Shown here: positions 36,692 through 45,682 of the stretch, piece by piece
Layout: each line of letters starts with the position of its first letter
How positions within the stretch are numbered: the stretch's first letter is position 1
DNA from: Halomonas sp. 7T
Lineage (GTDB): Bacteria > Pseudomonadota > Gammaproteobacteria > Pseudomonadales > Halomonadaceae
Assembly (NCBI RefSeq): GCF_025643255.1
Contig: NZ_CP087112.1
Span: 2,418,001-2,482,000, forward strand
Direction of reading: 5' to 3'
DNA: 64,000 nucleotides
The notes under the pieces: generated by a model
Told to the model about the DNA's origin: nothing
Seen by the model: the letters and a program-made list of their open reading frames with translations, nothing else
Database searches by the model: none
Translations under genes and position numbers: made by a program

Positions 36692-36705
36692 TTGACCTGC
36701 ATCAT
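36692..36705 (+). promoter_or_regulatory. Putative FNR/ANR box upstream of ccoN
   Basis: TTGACCTGCATCAT matches eight of ten positions of TTGATNNNNATCAA. If its centre lies at -41.5, the start of transcription would be near 36740, and CAAAAT at 36728-36733 would fall at -10, as in class II FNR promoters. Fits low-oxygen activation of the cbb3 oxidase. Confidence 0.5.
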
Positions 36706-36774
36706 CAAGCGGGTGGCCGCATCCGTGCAAAATGCCACGGGTTACCCCCTAACCGCGTTCGATGGGAACATGAA

Positions 36775-38199
36775 ATGAGCACAGCACTGGAACACCCGAC
36801 CTACAACTACAAGGTGGTTCGGCAGTTCGCGATTATGACCGTTGTGTGGGGCATTGTAGGTATGACCATTGGTGTCATCCTTGCCGCACAGTTGGTTTGG
36901 CCGGAACTGAACCTCGGATTACCTTGGACGAGCTTCGGACGCCTGCGTCCGTTACACACTAACGCCGTAATTTTCGCCTTTGGTGGCTCGGCGCTGTTTG
37001 CGACATCGTACTACGTCGTTCAGCGTACCTGTCAGACACGCCTTTTCTCTGACAAGCTCGCAGCATTTACCTTTTGGGGTTGGCAGGCAGTCATCCTCTC
37101 TGCCGTGGTGACGTTGCCGCTAGGCTATACCACGACCAAAGAGTATGCAGAGCTTGAATGGCCAATCAATATCTTGATTGCCATCGTTTGGATTAGCTAC
37201 GCGATTGTCTTCTTGATGACGATTAAGAAGCGAACCACGTCGCATATCTACGTGGCCAACTGGTTCTTTGCTGCGTTTATTATCACGGTGGCCGTACTGC
37301 ACATCGTGAACAACGCTGCCATCCCTGTGACCCCCATGTATTCCACCTCGATCTACGCGGGTGCGGTGGATGCCATGGTGCAGTGGTGGTACGGACACAA
37401 CGCAGTAGGCTTCTTCCTGACAGCAGGTTTCCTGGGCATGATGTACTACTTCGTGCCAAAGCAGGCTGAGCGTCCGATTTACTCCTACCGCCTGTCTATT
37501 GTCCACTTCTGGGCATTGATCATGATCTACATGTGGGCTGGTCCTCACCACCTACACTACACCGCGCTGCCGAACTGGGCACAGTCGCTGGGTATGATCA
37601 TGTCTATCATCCTGCTGGCCCCCTCCTGGGGCGGCATGATTAACGGCATGATGACGCTGTCAGGTGCTTGGCATAAGCTGCGCACGGATCCGACACTCCG
37701 CTTCTTGGTAGTGGCGCTCTCGTTCTACGGCATGTCGACTTTTGAAGGCCCGATGATGGCTATTAAGACCGTCAACGCGCTTTCTCACTATACCGACTGG
37801 ACTATTGGTCACGTACACTCTGGCGCGCTTGGCTGGGTAGCCATGATCACCATTGGCTCTATGTACCACCTGATTCCTCGCCTATTTGGCCGCACTGAAA
37901 TGCACTCTGTCAGTCTGATTGCCGTGCATTTCTGGCTGGCCACTATTGGCACCGTGCTTTACATCGCCGCTATGTGGGTGAACGGCATCTTGCAAGGCCT
38001 GATGTGGCGTGCAATTAACGCTGACGGCACCTTGATGTACACCTTCGTTGAATCGGTTGAAGCCAGTGGCCCCGGCTACTTTGTTCGCTTGATTGGCGGC
38101 CTCTTCTGGATCACGGGCATGCTGATCATGGCGTTTAACGTCTACATGACGGTAAAAGGCCGCGAAGCTATCAGCCAACCAGCGCCGCAAGCCGCTTAA
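36775..38199 (+). CDS. ccoN: cbb3-type cytochrome c oxidase subunit I, CcoN
   Basis: A 474-residue catalytic subunit with about twelve membrane segments. Histidine ligands are visible in [15 protein letters not shown] (low-spin haem), [15 protein letters not shown] (copper B and cross-linked Tyr region), GPHHLHYT (copper B) and [11 protein letters not shown] (haems). It reduces oxygen to water at high affinity and pumps protons at the inner membrane. First gene of ccoNOQP. Confidence 0.97.
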   Translation: MSTALEHPTYNYKVVRQFAIMTVVWGIVGMTIGVILAAQLVWPELNLGLPWTSFGRLRPLHTNAVIFAFGGSALFATSYYVVQRTCQTRLFSDKLAAFTFWGWQAVILSAVVTLPLGYTTTKEYAELEWPINILIAIVWISYAIVFLMTIKKRTTSHIYVANWFFAAFIITVAVLHIVNNAAIPVTPMYSTSIYAGAVDAMVQWWYGHNAVGFFLTAGFLGMMYYFVPKQAERPIYSYRLSIVHFWALIMIYMWAGPHHLHYTALPNWAQSLGMIMSIILLAPSWGGMINGMMTLSGAWHKLRTDPTLRFLVVALSFYGMSTFEGPMMAIKTVNALSHYTDWTIGHVHSGALGWVAMITIGSMYHLIPRLFGRTEMHSVSLIAVHFWLATIGTVLYIAAMWVNGILQGLMWRAINADGTLMYTFVESVEASGPGYFVRLIGGLFWITGMLIMAFNVYMTVKGREAISQPAPQAA

Positions 38200-38218
38200 A
38201 CCGGGGAAGTTGAGACCA

Positions 38219-38827
38219 ATGAAACACGAGATTGTTGAAAAGAACGTTGGCCTGCTCGCCGTCTTGATCCTGGTTGCGATCAGCTTTGGCGGCTTGGCCG
38301 AGGTGGTTCCACTGTTCTTTCAAAAAGACACCACCGAACCGGTTGAGGGGCTGCGCCCCTTGACTGCACTGGAGCTAGAAGGGCGGGACATTTATCGTCG
38401 CGAAGGCTGCGTTGGCTGCCACTCGCAAATGGTGCGCCCCTTCCGTGCTGAGACCGAGCGTTATGGCCACTACAACGTTGCTGGCGAGGAAGTGTACGAA
38501 CACAACTTCCTGTGGGGTTCGAAACGTACTGGTCCAGACCTGGCGCGTGTAGGCGGTCGCTACAGCGACGACTGGCACCGTGCACACATGTATAACCCTC
38601 GTGATGTGGTGCCAGAGTCTATTATGCCGGCTTACCCCTGGCTATTTGAGCGCACCCTCGATGGTGATTCCACTCCGGCTAAAATGCGCACCCTGCGTCA
38701 GTTAGGCGTGCCTTATACCGACGAAGATATCGCCACAGCCACTGCAGATGTTCGAGGCCAGCAGGAAATCACTGCGCTCGTTGCCTACCTGCAGCAATTA
38801 GGAACTGTGCTTGAGGGCACTCGTTAA
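38219..38827 (+). CDS. ccoO: cbb3-type cytochrome c oxidase subunit II, CcoO
   Basis: A 202-residue mono-haem c-type cytochrome anchored by one N-terminal membrane segment ([20 protein letters not shown]). The haem site is [11 protein letters not shown], and [10 protein letters not shown] carries the likely methionine ligand. A TTG start nine bases upstream is less likely than the ATG at 38219. It passes electrons from CcoP to CcoN. Confidence 0.95.
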   Translation: MKHEIVEKNVGLLAVLILVAISFGGLAEVVPLFFQKDTTEPVEGLRPLTALELEGRDIYRREGCVGCHSQMVRPFRAETERYGHYNVAGEEVYEHNFLWGSKRTGPDLARVGGRYSDDWHRAHMYNPRDVVPESIMPAYPWLFERTLDGDSTPAKMRTLRQLGVPYTDEDIATATADVRGQQEITALVAYLQQLGTVLEGTR

Positions 38828-38830
38828 GCT

Positions 38831-39052
38831 ATGGATACGGGAACTTTCCGCGGTCTTATTACGCTGTTTTTGATTGTCGCTTTTATAGGCATTTTTATTT
38901 GGTCTTATTCAAAGCGACGCAAACCAGACTTTGACGAGGCAGCTAACCTGCCCTTCGCCGACGACAGTGATGAGCAACCAGCCCGTGATAAGCATGTTTC
39001 GCCTGATCGCGAAGCAGATTCCCGCCACGATAGGGGAGATAAAAACAGATGA
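38831..39052 (+). CDS. ccoQ: cbb3 oxidase small subunit CcoQ
   Basis: A 73-residue single-span protein (LITLFLIVAFIGIFIWSYSK) with a charged C-terminus starting RRKPDFDEAANLPFADD, the usual CcoQ form. It follows ccoO by three bases and overlaps ccoP by four (ATGA). It stabilises the oxidase. Confidence 0.92.
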   Translation: MDTGTFRGLITLFLIVAFIGIFIWSYSKRRKPDFDEAANLPFADDSDEQPARDKHVSPDREADSRHDRGDKNR

Positions 39053-39978
39053 ATAATTTATGGGGTGACTCCCTATCCAGCTTCTGGAGCGCCTGGATCA
39101 TTGTCATCACACTGGGCACTATCGCTCTAAGCGTTTGGATACTACTTGCCAACCGCCGAACCGATAAAATCCCGGATGCTGACGGTAATGTTGAAACCAC
39201 TGGCCATGCCGCCGACGGCATTGAAGAGTATGACAACCCGCTGCCCAAGTGGTGGTTCCAGCTCTTCGTTCTCACGGTGGTATTTGCATTAGGCTATTTG
39301 GTGCTTTACCCAGGGTTAGGCAACTTCGCAGGTGTTTTGGGCTGGTCTCAAGAGAGCCAGTGGGAAGAAGAGGTCGCTGATGCTCAGGAGCGCTTTACGC
39401 CAATCTTTGCACAATACCAGGAAGTGCCTATTCCTGAGCTGGCCAGAGATGCGGAAGCCATGCAAGTAGCTGAGCGCGTTTACCTTAACAACTGTGCTGT
39501 ATGTCACGGCTCTAATGCGCAGGGTGGCTATGGCTTCCCGAACTTGACCGATGACGACTGGCTGTATGGTGGCGAACCAGAAAACATTATGATGTCGTTG
39601 AATAACGGCCGTAATGGACTGATGCCCGCCTGGCAGCAGCTGGGTGAGAACAACATCGAAAATCTCACACAGTACGTACTCTCGCTCTCCAATCTTGAAC
39701 ATGATGAAGAGCGTGCGGCCAGCGGTGAAAGCACCTTCCTTGCCGCGTGTGCTGCGTGTCATACACCCAGCGGAACGGGCAACACTGCTCTCGGCGCGCC
39801 CAATCTGACCAACGACATTTGGCTCTATCAAGCGCCGGGGCAAAGCGTTGCAGATTCGGTTCGTCAAACGCTGCGTAATGGCCGTAACGGGCACATGCCA
39901 GCACAAGCAGCTTACATTGGTGAAGAGCGTGTTCACCTAGTTGCTGCATATGTATACAGCTTGCGGTTTAATGATTAA
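39049..39978 (+). CDS. ccoP: cbb3 oxidase di-haem subunit III, CcoP
   Basis: A 309-residue c-type cytochrome with two N-terminal membrane segments (IIVITLGTIALSVWILL and FQLFVLTVVFALGYLVLYPG) and two haem-binding motifs, CAVCH and CAACH, each followed by a GRNG-x-MP axial methionine region. It takes electrons from soluble cytochrome c. Confidence 0.95.
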   Translation: MNNLWGDSLSSFWSAWIIVITLGTIALSVWILLANRRTDKIPDADGNVETTGHAADGIEEYDNPLPKWWFQLFVLTVVFALGYLVLYPGLGNFAGVLGWSQESQWEEEVADAQERFTPIFAQYQEVPIPELARDAEAMQVAERVYLNNCAVCHGSNAQGGYGFPNLTDDDWLYGGEPENIMMSLNNGRNGLMPAWQQLGENNIENLTQYVLSLSNLEHDEERAASGESTFLAACAACHTPSGTGNTALGAPNLTNDIWLYQAPGQSVADSVRQTLRNGRNGHMPAQAAYIGEERVHLVAAYVYSLRFND

Positions 39979-40013
39979 ACAGCGCTAAACTGTTTCATAA
40001 CGCTGCTTTAAAG

Positions 40014-40041
40014 GGGTGCGGTTACATACCGCACCCTTTCT
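40014..40041 (+). terminator. Terminator between ccoNOQP and ccoG
   Basis: A nine-base-pair stem GGGTGCGGT/ACCGCACCC with a TACAT loop is followed by TTTCTT. It separates the structural genes from the assembly genes. Confidence 0.8.
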
Positions 40042-40143
40042 TCATCCACAACCCGATACACTATTCATTATTAGATGTTATCTGGTTGACAGCTATTCCC
40101 CGTGCTGCCGTCTATTCCTGCTATGTGAGCTGCGATCATTGCC

Positions 40144-41580
40144 ATGGAAAAAATACCTAGCCACGATATTACGCCGCCGACTGTTGGGCATCACACTCCT
40201 GGTGAAAGCCACACCCAGGAAATGTACGCCAAGCGTCGACACATCTACGTGCGCGAAATTAAAGGGCTGTTCCAAAAGATTCGACGCAGCGCTAACTGGG
40301 CGCTCATGTTGGTATTTTTCTTACTCCCGTGGATCAACTGGGGAGACCGCCCGGCTATTTGGTTTGATTTACCCGGTCGTGAATTCCATATTTTTGCTGC
40401 TACGTTCTACCCGCAAGAGTTTGTACTACTCTCGTGGCTACTCATAATCTGCGCCTTTGGGCTATTTTTCATTACCGTCTTTGCAGGGCGTGTTTGGTGT
40501 GGCTACACCTGCCCGCAAAGCGTCTGGACGTTTCTATTTATTTGGCTTGAACACCGCATCGAAGGCTCCCGAAACCAGCGCATCAAGCTAGACAAACAGC
40601 CACTCAACACCAATAAGGTCTGGCGTAAGAGCGCTAAGCATGCCGCTTGGCTAGTAATCGCGCTCGCCACAGGCATCACTTTTGTTGGCTACTTTACCCC
40701 TATTCGCACGCTGGTAACCGAGCTACCTACGCTTGAAGCCCACGGCTGGTCTTACTTCTGGGTAGGCTTCTTTTTAGTATTTACCTACTTAAACGCCGGC
40801 TGGCTGCGTGAACAGGTGTGCATTTATATGTGCCCCTATGCTCGCTTCCAGTCGGTGATGTTTGACCGCGATACACTCATTGTTTCCTATGACAAAGAGC
40901 GTGGCGAACCTCGCGGCAGCCGCAAAAAATCGCTTACTCACACACAAGCGAGAGAAGCTGGCTTTGGCGACTGTATCGATTGCGACCTATGTGTTCAGGT
41001 GTGCCCAACCGGCATCGATATTCGTGATGGACTGCAATATGAGTGCATCACGTGCGCGGCGTGCATTGACGCCTGCGACAGCGTAATGGATAAGATGGGC
41101 TACCCAAGGGGTCTTGTCCGCTACACCACTGAAAATGCGCTGGAGGGCAAAAAGAGTCACATATTACGCCCTCGCCTGCTTGGCTATTTCGCGGCACTCA
41201 TCGTGATGGTAGCGGCATTCGCCTGGGCGGTGAATGACCGTATGCCGCTAGGATTCGACGTTGAACGAGAACGCACCCAGCTCTATCAAACGACTCGAGA
41301 TGGACGCATTAGCAATGTGTACAGCTTGAACATTCGCAACTTAGATAACCAAGACCATACCTATCGCTTGAGCGTATCCGGCTTACCGAGTGTGACGCTC
41401 GACGATGTCGTTGTCAGCGTTCCAGCAGGTGAAGCTCGCCTGCAGATAGTGACAGTACTGGTGGATGCAAGTGACCTCACTGAACCAAGCCACCCCATTA
41501 TATTTACCTTGCAAGCCCAGCAAGACGAGAGCCTCCGTATTGAGCGTGAGTCGCGTTTTCTGGGCGACATTAGGAGATAA
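40144..41580 (+). CDS. ccoG: cbb3 oxidase assembly protein CcoG (FixG, RdxA)
   Basis: A 478-residue membrane protein with five or so spans, a conserved RVWCGYTCPQSVWTF segment, and two [4Fe-4S] ferredoxin motifs (CIDCDLCVQVCP and CITCAACIDACD) followed by a C-terminal Ig-like domain. In Rhodobacter CcoG reduces copper for insertion into cbb3 oxidase. It heads ccoGHIS; ccoH follows nine bases after its stop. Confidence 0.94.
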   Translation: MEKIPSHDITPPTVGHHTPGESHTQEMYAKRRHIYVREIKGLFQKIRRSANWALMLVFFLLPWINWGDRPAIWFDLPGREFHIFAATFYPQEFVLLSWLLIICAFGLFFITVFAGRVWCGYTCPQSVWTFLFIWLEHRIEGSRNQRIKLDKQPLNTNKVWRKSAKHAAWLVIALATGITFVGYFTPIRTLVTELPTLEAHGWSYFWVGFFLVFTYLNAGWLREQVCIYMCPYARFQSVMFDRDTLIVSYDKERGEPRGSRKKSLTHTQAREAGFGDCIDCDLCVQVCPTGIDIRDGLQYECITCAACIDACDSVMDKMGYPRGLVRYTTENALEGKKSHILRPRLLGYFAALIVMVAAFAWAVNDRMPLGFDVERERTQLYQTTRDGRISNVYSLNIRNLDNQDHTYRLSVSGLPSVTLDDVVVSVPAGEARLQIVTVLVDASDLTEPSHPIIFTLQAQQDESLRIERESRFLGDIRR

Positions 41581-41589
41581 AAAGACACC

Positions 41590-42111
41590 ATGTCCTCCCC
41601 CAACGTTACCCCCTGGTACAAGCAATTTTGGCCATGGTTTTTACTTGGCTTACTGTTTACGTCCATTGTATTAAGTACCACCTTTGCGGTCGTCTCGATC
41701 AAAACCGCAGATGGCATGGTGGTCCAGGAAGATTACTACGAGCATGGGAAAGCCATTAACATGGTGTTTGCCAAGCAGGAGCGCGCCAATGAGCTAAACC
41801 TCTCGGCAGAGCTACGCATCGACCCGCTGACCAGCGATATCGTGCTGGACTTAGCAGGCGATGACCGCCCAGATAAGCTTCATTTGATGCTGATATTCCC
41901 AACCCAGGATGACCGGGATCAAGAGTTTGTTTTGGAACACGTACGGGATGGCCGCTATATCACCCAAGGACCAGATAATCTTCGCTACCGCTGGTATATC
42001 CAGCTTCAACCAGAGCAGACCAACGCCGACTGGCGGTTGATCGGTGAGGCGCGCTTCCCTGATGAAAATAGCATTGCCCTACTGCCAGGAGGTCGTCCTG
42101 CAAGCGAATGA
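41590..42111 (+). CDS. ccoH: cbb3 oxidase assembly protein CcoH (FixH)
   Basis: A 173-residue protein with one N-terminal membrane segment (WFLLGLLFTSIVLSTTFAVV region) and a periplasmic domain with the family pattern MVVQEDYYEHGKAIN. It is needed for stable assembly of the oxidase. Its stop overlaps the ccoI start by four bases. Confidence 0.9.
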   Translation: MSSPNVTPWYKQFWPWFLLGLLFTSIVLSTTFAVVSIKTADGMVVQEDYYEHGKAINMVFAKQERANELNLSAELRIDPLTSDIVLDLAGDDRPDKLHLMLIFPTQDDRDQEFVLEHVRDGRYITQGPDNLRYRWYIQLQPEQTNADWRLIGEARFPDENSIALLPGGRPASE

Positions 42112-44591
42112 GCACCACCGTCACCTCTCCTAGCTGCTATCACTGCGGCAATCCGGTGCCCTCTGGGGCACCGTGGCAGATTAAACTAGACGAAATCGCC
42201 CACCCGCTTTGCTGCCCAGGCTGCGAAGCAGTGGCCCATGCCATTGTGGATGGAGGGCTGGAAAGCTATTACCGCTACCGCACCGAGCTACCTGAACGCC
42301 CTGATGAACGCCAAGCTGCTAAAGCGGAAACCTGGTCCGTTTTTGATGACCCGGGGCTGCAGGCGCAGTTTGTGCATACCGATGGTGATGAGGGGTTTGT
42401 GAGGGCGACATTAGCAGTCGAAGGCATTACCTGTGCCGCCTGTGCCTGGTTAATTGAACACCGTTTAAATGCCCTTGAGGGCATACAATCCAGTGCGGTG
42501 AACTTAACCCATCACCGCCTGCGGGTAAGCTGGGATCCTAACGTCGTCAAACTATCGCAACTATTCGCCGAACTGGCAGCGATTGGTTACGATGCCCAAC
42601 CCTACGAGCCTGACCAAGCCCAAGCGCGTTTGCAGCACGAAGAGCGCATGAACGTACGCCGCCTGATTGTCGCCGCCGTCGGCATGATGCAGGTCATGAT
42701 GTTCTCTATCCCGATCTACGTCGCAGGACCAGGTGAAATCAGCGCGGATTTTTATGCACTTTTCCACTGGCTATCGTTTGCCCTAGCAACGCCGGTAGTG
42801 CTTTTCTCAGCCCAACCCTTTTTCCGTAATGCGCTGCGCGACCTTAAAACCGGCGTGCTGGGTATGGATGTGCCGGTCTCGCTTGCCATCGGTGGCGCCT
42901 ACTTGGCCAGCAGCTATGCGGTGCTTTTTGGGGTGGGTGAGGTGTATTACGACTCAGTGGCCATGTTTACGTTCTTCCTGCTGTTTGGCCGCTATGTAGA
43001 AGGCCGCGCCAGGCGTCGTAGCGGCCACAGTGGCAACGCCTTAAGCGGGGTTTTGCCCGTTTCAGCTACCCGCCTTGAACGTGATGGCAGCGAGCGTATT
43101 CTGCCTGCCAGCGAGCTGGCGAAAGGTGACCGAATACTGATTAAGCCAGGCCACGGCGTGCCCGCCGATGGCATTATTGAAGAGGGTGAATCCAGCCTAG
43201 ATGAGTCCATGCTGACCGGCGAGTATCTGCCGGTCACACGCCGTGTTGGCGATAGCGTCACTGGCGGTAGCCAGAATATGGAGAATTCGCTAATCGTTAC
43301 TGTTACCCATGCGGGTGGCGAAGCACGCGTGGCGAGTATTGTGGACTTAACCGACCGCGCTTTTGCCAGCCGCCCAAGGCTTGCCCAGATGGCTGCGCGT
43401 ATGGCGCATCTGTTTGTTTTGCGCCTGCTGGTGGTGACGGCTTGCGTTACCGTCGCCTGGTGGTTCATCGACCCTTCGAGAGTGCTGTGGATTATGCTGT
43501 CGGTGCTGGTCGTCACCTGCCCCTGCGCGCTAGCCCTGGCCACCCCAACCGCATTAACTGCTGGGCATGGGCAGCTTCGCAAACGCGGCGTACTGATTAC
43601 CCGCGCCGACGCTATGGAGTCGCTCTCAAACGTGACGCGGGTTATTTTCGACAAAACAGGCACGCTAACCCGAGGAGAAATGCACCTCGTACAAACGCTT
43701 CCGCTGCCCAGCCCCAGCGCCCCTGTTGAACTGCTCGAATTAAGCACTGAACGAACAAGGGCAATTGCCGCAGCGTTAGAAGCACACTCAGAGCACCCGA
43801 TTGCTCGGGCATTCCGACCTTTCCGCGACGCCACCCTGCAAGCTCGCCATGTACAGAGCTATACCGGCGCTGGGTTAGAAGGCACGCTCAACGGGGCCAC
43901 TTGGCGCCTAGGCAAGCCCGACTTCGCCAGTAAAACGGCTATCGCACTGCCCGGCGCCGGACAGTGGCTACTGCTGAGCGAGAATAGCGAGCCGCGCGCA
44001 TGGTTTAAGCTGCATGACGGCATTCGTGAAGATGCCGCCCAAACGGTGGCCGCCCTGCAGGCTAGAGGTTTAGCGGTTGAGCTTCTCTCAGGGGACACTC
44101 AGGAAGCGGTTGAGAGCCTGGCTCAGCAGCTCAACATCACGACATGGCATGCAGGAAAATCGCCTGAAGGGAAACTTGAGCGACTACGCGAACTACAGGC
44201 ACAGGGCGAGTGCGTGGTCATGATTGGCGACGGCATCAACGACGTGCCGATCTTAGCCGGTGCGGACGTGGCCATTGCCATGAACGGAGCCACTGACTTA
44301 GCCCGCACGCGTGCCGATGCAGTGCTCCTCAGCCCACGCTTGATGCGGATATATGACGCTATCGAGATTTCCGGAGCCACCCGTAAGATCATGCGACAAA
44401 ACATGTTATGGTCAGTTTGCTACAACTTTTCGGCGCTGCCACTGGCAGCCATGGGGTTGGTGCCACCTTGGCTTGCCGCTATCGGCATGTCGCTTAGCTC
44501 GCTAGTCGTGGTGGGTAATGCGCTGCGCTTGTCTCGCTGGCGTACCTCTCCTGCCCCGCTGACAGCCTCTACTCATCCGGTGAGCGCATGA
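42108..44591 (+). CDS. ccoI: Copper-transporting P-type ATPase CcoI (FixI)
   Basis: An 827-residue heavy-metal P1B ATPase. It has an N-terminal cysteine-rich metal-binding region (CYHCGNPVPSG and CCPGCEAVA), an HMA domain with CAACAW near residue 105, eight membrane spans, the CPC ion site in VVTCPCALALATPTAL, the phosphorylated aspartate in DKTGTLT, and MIGDGINDVPILAGADVAI. It delivers copper for the CcoN centre. It overlaps ccoH and ccoS by four bases each. Confidence 0.95.
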   Translation: MSTTVTSPSCYHCGNPVPSGAPWQIKLDEIAHPLCCPGCEAVAHAIVDGGLESYYRYRTELPERPDERQAAKAETWSVFDDPGLQAQFVHTDGDEGFVRATLAVEGITCAACAWLIEHRLNALEGIQSSAVNLTHHRLRVSWDPNVVKLSQLFAELAAIGYDAQPYEPDQAQARLQHEERMNVRRLIVAAVGMMQVMMFSIPIYVAGPGEISADFYALFHWLSFALATPVVLFSAQPFFRNALRDLKTGVLGMDVPVSLAIGGAYLASSYAVLFGVGEVYYDSVAMFTFFLLFGRYVEGRARRRSGHSGNALSGVLPVSATRLERDGSERILPASELAKGDRILIKPGHGVPADGIIEEGESSLDESMLTGEYLPVTRRVGDSVTGGSQNMENSLIVTVTHAGGEARVASIVDLTDRAFASRPRLAQMAARMAHLFVLRLLVVTACVTVAWWFIDPSRVLWIMLSVLVVTCPCALALATPTALTAGHGQLRKRGVLITRADAMESLSNVTRVIFDKTGTLTRGEMHLVQTLPLPSPSAPVELLELSTERTRAIAAALEAHSEHPIARAFRPFRDATLQARHVQSYTGAGLEGTLNGATWRLGKPDFASKTAIALPGAGQWLLLSENSEPRAWFKLHDGIREDAAQTVAALQARGLAVELLSGDTQEAVESLAQQLNITTWHAGKSPEGKLERLRELQAQGECVVMIGDGINDVPILAGADVAIAMNGATDLARTRADAVLLSPRLMRIYDAIEISGATRKIMRQNMLWSVCYNFSALPLAAMGLVPPWLAAIGMSLSSLVVVGNALRLSRWRTSPAPLTASTHPVSA

Positions 44592-44815
44592 CCATTCTCT
44601 ATCTGCTGATTCCCTTGTCACTCATCTTGCTGAGCCTCGCGGTCTGGGCATTTTTCTGGGCAGTGAAACATGATCAGTTTGACGATCTTGAAGGCCCCGC
44701 CCATCGCGTTTTATTTGATGACGACGAGAACGACTTAACCAAGGAGCAGCGTGCCGAGCGTAAAAAAGCGACTTCCGCGCAAACGAAATCCGATAGCTCA
44801 GAGCCGCCGCCATGA
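44588..44815 (+). CDS. ccoS: cbb3 oxidase assembly protein CcoS
   Basis: A 75-residue single-span protein starting MTILYLLIPLSLILLSLAV with the signature AFFWAVKHDQFDDLEGPAHR of CcoS. Required for cofactor insertion into the oxidase. Overlaps ccoI and the next gene by four bases each. Confidence 0.93.
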   Translation: MTILYLLIPLSLILLSLAVWAFFWAVKHDQFDDLEGPAHRVLFDDDENDLTKEQRAERKKATSAQTKSDSSEPPP

Positions 44816-45507
44816 ACCCGACAGGGTTAGATTTACCACCGGTGATGGCGGCGTTTGTATTTGGTTTGATGGGGGGCGCCCACTGCATTGGCATGTGCGG
44901 CGGCATTATGAGCGCTCTCACCTTCGCCGTACCGCCAAGCATGCGCCATCCCGCCCGCATGGGGGGACTTCTGCTCAGCTATAATGCTGGCCGGATCCTC
45001 AGCTACATGGTGGCGGGCGCTATCGTGGCCGCTTTAGGGACGTTTATTTCCCTTTCGCCTACCGCTCGCATTGCACTGCAGGGATTTGCTGCGCTCATGC
45101 TAATCTTAATGGCGCTGTATATCGCCAACTGGTGGAAAGGCCTGCTGAAGGTCGAAGCCATCGGACGATACCTTTGGCGCTACATAGAGCCGCTGGGGCG
45201 CCGTTTAATGCCTGTTGTACATCTTCCTCAAGCGTTTACCCTTGGCGCATTATGGGGCTGGCTTCCCTGCGGTCTGGTCTATTCCATGCTTACCTGGAGT
45301 CTCGCGATTGCCGACCCGCTTCAAGGCGCGCTACTCATGGGCGCCTTTGGATTAGGCACCCTACCTGCCCTACTCGCAACAGGCTTAGCCGCCCAGCAGC
45401 TTAGCCAGCTAATACGCCACCCGGCCACTCGTAGCATTGCTGCACTGACAATTATTGGTTTTGCAGTATGGCAATTATGGACGCTGGTGGGGCATAGCAC
45501 CCCTTAA
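44812..45507 (+). CDS. SafE/TauE-like membrane protein of the cco assembly operon
   Basis: A 231-residue protein with about six membrane segments and the signature GLMGGAHCIGMCGGIMSALT, whose Cys and His residues suggest metal handling, followed by LLSYNAGRILSYM and GWLPCGLVYSMLTW. Genes of this type (annotated sulphite exporter TauE/SafE or UreH-like) often close the ccoGHIS operon and have been linked to copper supply. Copper handling here is inferred from that context. Confidence 0.85.
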   Translation: MNPTGLDLPPVMAAFVFGLMGGAHCIGMCGGIMSALTFAVPPSMRHPARMGGLLLSYNAGRILSYMVAGAIVAALGTFISLSPTARIALQGFAALMLILMALYIANWWKGLLKVEAIGRYLWRYIEPLGRRLMPVVHLPQAFTLGALWGWLPCGLVYSMLTWSLAIADPLQGALLMGAFGLGTLPALLATGLAAQQLSQLIRHPATRSIAALTIIGFAVWQLWTLVGHSTP

Positions 45508-45525
45508 CACCCCGGCACGCATTAC

Positions 45526-45539
45526 TTGATATAGCTCAA
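45526..45539 (+). promoter_or_regulatory. Putative FNR/ANR box upstream of hemN
   Basis: TTGATATAGCTCAA matches TTGATNNNNATCAA at nine of ten positions. With its centre at -41.5, transcription would begin near 45574 and TAGCAT at 45562-45567 would form the -10 element. Anaerobic control of hemN by FNR/ANR is well known in related bacteria. Confidence 0.65.
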
Positions 45540-45682
45540 CGCTTTCATGGTTTGCTTGTTCTAGCATTTAACAGCGTTTAAGCCTGTTTGCCAGGCATAA
45601 ACACCTGTTATCCCCTGTTGCTTTTGAAATCTTGCTATTCAAGCTTGGTGACACCTTGCTTTTAAACCCTGGAGCGCCTTCC

